A stretch of 11,670 bases of DNA. Origin: Amoebophrya sp. AT5.2. Lineage: Eukaryota; Sar; Dinophyceae; Syndiniales; Amoebophryaceae. The stretch covers positions 1 through 11,670 of the forward strand of contig RXOD01005997.1 in NCBI GenBank assembly GCA_005223375.1, in the 5' to 3' direction. The notes below the pieces were generated by a model. The model was given only the letters and a program-made list of their open reading frames with translations, was not told where the DNA came from and ran no database searches. This document shows positions 8,070 through 11,670 of the stretch, one piece after another (position 1 is the stretch's first letter; each line of letters starts with the position of its first letter). The position numbers and the translations under genes were made by a program.

Positions 8070-8328
8070 CAAACAACCATTCCGAAGCCATTTTTTGAAA
8101 GAAACGATATCGATTCCAAACGCGCTAGATCTAGAAGATGCAGCTCTTTTTACGCAGCAAGATGTTCGCACGGACCGGCACAGCCAATGGGCAAGAAGCC
8201 GAATAATTCGATACGCTCGTTCTCTCAGGAGGGAGGAGAGAGCCAAAGCAAAGCTCCACAGGGAGGCAAATTCGAGAAGGCGGTTCTGAACTCTACGCAA
8301 AATCGAGACTCGACTGACCCCTGTAAAA
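8055..8328. other. Spacer between ESS2 and the nitronate monooxygenase gene
   Basis: These 274 bases contain the hairpin above, an ATCGAT palindrome at 8109-8114, and an upstream ATG at 8187 whose frame runs out of phase through the start of the next gene to 8621. That frame gives no recognisable protein. I see no TATA box or tRNA. Confidence 0.55.
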
Positions 8329-9666
8329 ATGCCACAGAGACAGACACAGAGTGTAGTACATTACATAGCAATGAATATGTCTCCTGCGCCTCCCGACGCC
8401 CAAGCGCACGAAGCAACGCGGCAGTCTCGACTCCACACGCCGCTCTGCGATGTGCTTGGCATCCGGCACCCGATCATGCTCGCGGGCATGAACTCCGTCT
8501 CCACCGCCGAACTCGCGGCCGCCGTCTCCAACGCGGGTGGGTTTGGCTCCATCGGCGGCCAGTCGTTTGCTCCCGCGGCGCTCCGCACCGAGCTCCAGGA
8601 GCTCACTTCCTTGCTCCATGAAGACAAGAAGCGGAATTTCGGGGTCGACCTCTTGTTGCCGCAGGTAGAGGGAGAAAACGCGCGCAAGACGAACTACGAC
8701 TACACAGAAGGGAAGCTGCCGGAGCTGATCGAAATCATTTGTGAGTTCCGGCCGAAGCTGTTCATCTGCGCGGTGGGCGTGCCGCCGGTGTGGGCGGTGG
8801 AGAAGCTGCACCAGCACGGCGTGCTTGTGATGAACATGGTGGGCTCGGTGCGGAACTGCGAAAAGGCGCTGAAAGTCGGGGCCGACCTCATCTGCGCGCA
8901 GGGCTACGAGGCGGGCGGACACACGGGGGACGTGGCGACGTCGGTGCTGGTGCCGCTGTGCTGCGACGTCGTGCGCAAGAGCGGGAGACGCATGTGCGCG
9001 GGTTGTTGTGTGGCGGATGGTAGAAGCACGACGAAAGCTCAACATCTTCCGCCGCCGCCCGTGCTGGTCGTGGGCGCGGGGGGAATTTTCGACGGTCGCG
9101 GGCTGGCCGCGGTCTTGTCGCTCGGCGCGACGGCCGGATGGGTCGGGACCCGCTTCGTGTGCACGACCGAGTCGCACGCGCCGAAGCACCACAAGGAGAA
9201 AATCCTGAGGAGCGGGTCGAGCGACACCGTGCGCACGCTGCTGCTGACCGGCCGGCCACTGCGGTTAATACCGAACGGGTATATCAAAGAAGGAGAGAAG
9301 GATCCTGGCCGGGTCCAGAAGCTGCTGGAGGAGGGAAAGATACCGGTGTACGAGGACGTGGGACGAGACTGGGACCTGCGAATTCCGGCGCGCGAGGCAG
9401 CGACGAGCCTGGCGGGACAGGCGTGCGGGGGTGTGAAAGAGATTTTGTCCGCGAAAGAGGTTGTGGACAGAATGGTCCGGGAAGCGTGCGCAATACTGCT
9501 GCAGAACAGGAAGATGGTCGTCGTCGGCGGGGGGGCGGGGGATGGAGGTGTGGACCCGGGGGTCGGGGCTGCGAGTGGAGGGGGCACAGGTTTTGCAAGA
9601 GGTGCGACTGCGGAAGTATCCACGGTTGGAGCTACGGATGCGAAGAAGGGAAGAGCGCGGTTGTAA
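8329..9666 (+). CDS. Nitronate monooxygenase / 2-nitropropane dioxygenase family FMN enzyme
   Basis: The 445-residue product has the TIM-barrel layout of this family. The first strand is LGIRHPIMLAGM at 43-54, followed by NAGGFGSIGG at 68-77. The central motif GYEAGGHTGD at 192-201 holds H198, at the place of the family's catalytic histidine. The FMN phosphate region is GAGGIFDGRG at 249-258 with GWVGTRF at 270-276, and a late GQACGGV lies at 363-369. The family oxidises alkyl nitronates with FMN and oxygen, and some members act on other small molecules, so the exact substrate is open. A segment at about 218-243 lengthens the loop before GAGGIF and adds three cysteines (223, 226, 227) to C211 and C212. 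The last 45 residues are Gly-rich and outside the fold. ATG 8329 is the first in frame near the domain; M15 and M17 are alternatives, since conserved sequence begins only near residue 36. No intron is needed. Confidence 0.9.
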   Translation: MPQRQTQSVVHYIAMNMSPAPPDAQAHEATRQSRLHTPLCDVLGIRHPIMLAGMNSVSTAELAAAVSNAGGFGSIGGQSFAPAALRTELQELTSLLHEDKKRNFGVDLLLPQVEGENARKTNYDYTEGKLPELIEIICEFRPKLFICAVGVPPVWAVEKLHQHGVLVMNMVGSVRNCEKALKVGADLICAQGYEAGGHTGDVATSVLVPLCCDVVRKSGRRMCAGCCVADGRSTTKAQHLPPPPVLVVGAGGIFDGRGLAAVLSLGATAGWVGTRFVCTTESHAPKHHKEKILRSGSSDTVRTLLLTGRPLRLIPNGYIKEGEKDPGRVQKLLEEGKIPVYEDVGRDWDLRIPAREAATSLAGQACGGVKEILSAKEVVDRMVREACAILLQNRKMVVVGGGAGDGGVDPGVGAASGGGTGFARGATAEVSTVGATDAKKGRARL

Positions 9667-10423
9667 CCAAAAGGAGGAGAAAAACGCGAAGGCGAAAACA
9701 ACATACTGAGAATTTTCTATTCATCTTTTTTTTGCCCATACTTCTTAAGCGGTTTCGGCGCTCGGGGTAGCCCGATCGCTTGACTACCGCACCATATTCG
9801 GAGCACAAGAAATATCAGATGTTTTTGCTTCTGCCCCATCACTATTCAGGTAATGAATTGAGAACTGCTCCCATGACGAACAGAAGAATTTTTCAACCCC
9901 AACCCCATGAAGATGGGCCGGCACGCCCAATACCTGCGGTCGTCAATGAAGTTCTAAGGGAAGACACCAGAGTCAGAAGGGGTACTCAGTCGATCACTCC
10001 AGTGTGTTGAGATGCGAGTTGGTTTCTCTTATGCGCTAATATCGATCGGTTATATCAGCATTACGATTACGTCAACCCCCGCAAACCGCTACGCACTGAT
10101 CGATAAAAGGTTCTCAATTTGCGTAAAAAACGACGAAGGCCCCCCCATTTTCCCGCTAGCTACTGTGCTCACAAAGTTATACGTTTTGTTTTTGCATCGC
10201 GAGGATTTTGTGTGAATATAGATTTACGACGGGCTTTTTGAGTACGGCGCTTTGCAGCATGTTCTTCGTAGGCTATCGATAGAAGAAACTTTTTCAGCAG
10301 TTGACTGCTTTCGCCGCATATAATTACATCTTGCTGCACTTCTTCGGTTCGGATCCCGAGCTGTTGCTTGACTTTAACTTATACATAGGTGAATCCACTT
10401 GCTACTGGCTAGTGCGTCCTACC
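9667..10423. other. Spacer and probable leader of the last gene
   Basis: These 757 bases are A/T-rich and show no recognised coding sequence. Open frames at 10012-10215 (from an ATG) and 9780-10010 (no ATG start) lack any family signature. ATCGAT palindromes occur at 10041-10046, 10099-10104 and 10275-10280, the last as part of the ten-base palindrome CTATCGATAG. Part of the stretch (10294-10350) resembles the 3' half of the intron at 11114-11347, suggesting it is intronic or shares an origin with that intron. Confidence 0.55.
10212..10388 (+). other. Possible leader intron of the last gene
   Basis: A GT-AG interval here would start GTGAAT and end ACTTATACATAG, and the six bases GTGAAT recur as the first bases after the acceptor (10389-10394), as GTAC does for the tsaE-tsaD intron. 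Its interior shares AATTACATCTT and neighbouring strings with the intron at 11114-11347. The preceding sequence is not convincingly coding, so it would lie in the 5' leader. This is inference; the donor is the weakest part. Confidence 0.3.
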
Positions 10424-11670
10424 ATGGGGGAGCGCAGCCTGGAGATGCTGTTGGAGTCTTGGGCTTCCTGCCAGCCCGACGGCGTCCGGATCGACGCGGC
10501 TCATCTGGGGTATGGCTATTCTTACCTCGAGACCCAGCTCGGCGAGGATTTTCTCAGTCTGGACGACTTTCTCACGGAGATGACGCCGCCCCCGGAGAAG
10601 GCTTCTTCCGCTGCAAAAAGTGCTCGTAGTCGAAGCGGAAGTCCGAAGCAGGGCGGCAAAGATCATGTTGGGTCGTCCTCTTCCTCCTCCTCCTCCGACG
10701 ACAGCACGAGTTCGGGAGACGACCCGGACGCGGGGGCAACGTCGCCCAGCCAAGTGGTCATGCTAACTGGGAACTCCCCGGCGTCGTCGTCAACAGGCCC
10801 CGTCGTGAACACTGGCACTGGTACCGCCACCGCAGGAACCGCTACTTTCCCCAAGCTGTCGTTCTACCTGTTCTGGCGCGGCTTGGGGACGGTTCTGCTG
10901 AAGAGCGGGCATTGGAACCGGGAGAGAGCCCCGCGGGAGAGAGTCACCGTGTCGCAGAGTCTGTTTTTGGAGCTGGAGATTCTGAGGGAGCGCATTCTGC
11001 ACAAGTACGGAGTCGCTCAAGGGATGTCGGTGCAGAACCTGCGGACCGAAATGGACCACGCAGTGGGAATCGCCAGCGGCCCGACCAGAGCCTTTTGGCT
11101 GGACTGCCAACAGGTAAGATAACCCAGAAATCCGAGACTCGGCTCTACGTACATACGTATCTAGCATAGCTGCTCAGGCATATTTGTATTTCCGTTGATT
11201 CCCCAACATCCCCCCCCGTATTCTCGTTCGAGACCACTAAGGGAGCTGCCAATACTATGGCTTTGTATCTACAGCTGCTCAGCAGGCATACTTTTGATCA
11301 ATTACAATTACATCTTCTGCTACACTACTTCTTCATCACCGCAACAGAGCGTTCTGGACACTCTGGACTCGGGGTCCCGCATTGGCGAGGAGGAGCTGAC
11401 GATTTTGACGCTGTCGTGGCTCAACGAGGCCGCTGGGTTCGCCCGGAGAATCTGCGAACTGGACTTGGACCTACAGGCCGGAAACAACAGCAAGCAACAG
11501 GAACAATCCACCTTCTTCACGGAGGAAACGCGGGACCCGCGCGCGTTTGAACGGCGCACGGATCCCCCAGGACGAGGCTTTCAGCACTCCAACATCTCGG
11601 ACGCGGATCTACAGGCCGGGAATCTGATTCTGCACGACGTCACGCGCCGCGTCGAGCCCATCATCGGCGG
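10424..11670 (+). CDS. Unrecognised protein, 5' part only (join 10424-11113, 11348-11670)
   Basis: About 337 residues are visible and the frame is still open at the window end. ATG 10424 sits in a strong context (ACCATGG) and is the first ATG in its open stretch, which begins after a TAG at 10280-10282. Upstream coding exons cannot be excluded. Residues 1-54 are acidic and possibly globular. Residues 55-141 are low complexity, with eight serines in a row at 84-91. Residues 142-230 look structured, with the aromatic segment FYLFWRGLGTVLL near 147-159, which is too short and too broken to call a membrane span, then a predicted-helical Leu/Glu/Arg stretch near 176-196. After the intron the chain continues with LDTLDSGSRIGEEEL and a Leu/Trp-containing helix. 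I do not recognise a family and assign no function. Confidence 0.65.
11114..11347 (+). other. Intron of the last gene (234 bases, GT-AG, phase 0)
   Basis: The frame ending FWLDCQQ is followed by a consensus donor CAG|GTAAGAT. The acceptor CACCGCAACAG at 11347 opens into a frame that stays open to the window end, reading SVLDTLDSGS. The join is in phase 0 without adjusting bases. The last six exon bases, CAACAG (11108-11113), are repeated exactly as the last six intron bases (11342-11347). Read-through would stop the protein at 11120-11122. The intron carries an internal imperfect repeat. Confidence 0.88.
11157..11297 (+). repeat. Imperfect direct repeat inside the intron, copies about 108 bases apart
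   Basis: Copy one (11157-11188) and copy two (11265-11297) share GTATCTA, then GCTGCTCA, then GGCATA followed by a T-rich end. They differ by two three-base gaps and a few changes. Either part of the intron was duplicated or it was assembled from related units. The second copy runs directly into the segment resembling the leader of this gene. Confidence 0.65.

Noticed and set aside
8956..9060. A hidden intron in the nitronate monooxygenase gene at the loop insert.
   Set aside because: No GT-AG pair there removes the insert in frame; the only nearby AG acceptor lies inside the insert.
10012..10215. A 67-codon ATG frame as first exon of the last gene.
   Set aside because: Splicing at 10212 to 10389 would run straight into a stop in this frame, and the translation has no coding-like composition.
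10301..10423. N-terminal extension of the last gene starting at 10301.
   Set aside because: It would need a TTG start, which is unlikely in a eukaryotic nuclear gene. The stretch is A/T-rich and partly resembles an intron.
1..11670. CRISPR array, insertion sequence, rRNA or phage-type system.
   Set aside because: No regularly spaced repeats, transposase or terminal inverted repeats, and no rRNA-like stretches were seen on either strand.

Overview
The window looks like a gene-dense piece of a protist nuclear genome. Three things point to a eukaryote: a gene for the spliceosome-associated protein ESS2/DGCR14, two introns with GT-AG ends that are needed to join otherwise broken frames, and spacers of roughly 270 to 880 bases with no Shine-Dalgarno-like start signals. 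Coding parts are GC-rich with G/C third positions, and the spacers and introns are visibly richer in A/T. All five genes lie on the + strand. Same-strand gene runs, few introns and repeat-flanked introns would suit an alveolate such as a dinoflagellate or syndinian relative. That placement is inference only, because no lineage-specific marker was found.

Layout. 1-715 is spacer with a 22-base-period tandem repeat. 716-3244 (one intron) encodes a 792-residue protein that joins a complete TsaE-type ATPase to a complete TsaD/Qri7/OSGEPL1-type transferase subunit, both from the tRNA t6A37 modification pathway. 3604-4065 encodes a small, probably secreted protein with 12 cysteines after its hydrophobic segment. 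4950-8054 is an intronless, enlarged ESS2 homologue. 8329-9666 encodes an FMN-dependent nitronate monooxygenase/2-nitropropane dioxygenase family protein. From about 10424 to the window end is the 5' part of an unrecognised gene with one clear intron and possibly a second intron in its leader.

The genes do not form an obvious pathway; they look like unrelated neighbours on one strand. The most notable item is the TsaE-TsaD fusion. In bacteria TsaE acts on the TsaB-TsaD pair, whereas mitochondrial Qri7/OSGEPL1 is thought to work without TsaB or TsaE, so a eukaryotic protein carrying both in one chain is mechanistically unexpected. Other points of interest are direct repeats at intron boundaries, sequence shared between an intron and the leader of the same gene, and an out-of-frame tandem duplication inside the start of the secreted-protein gene.
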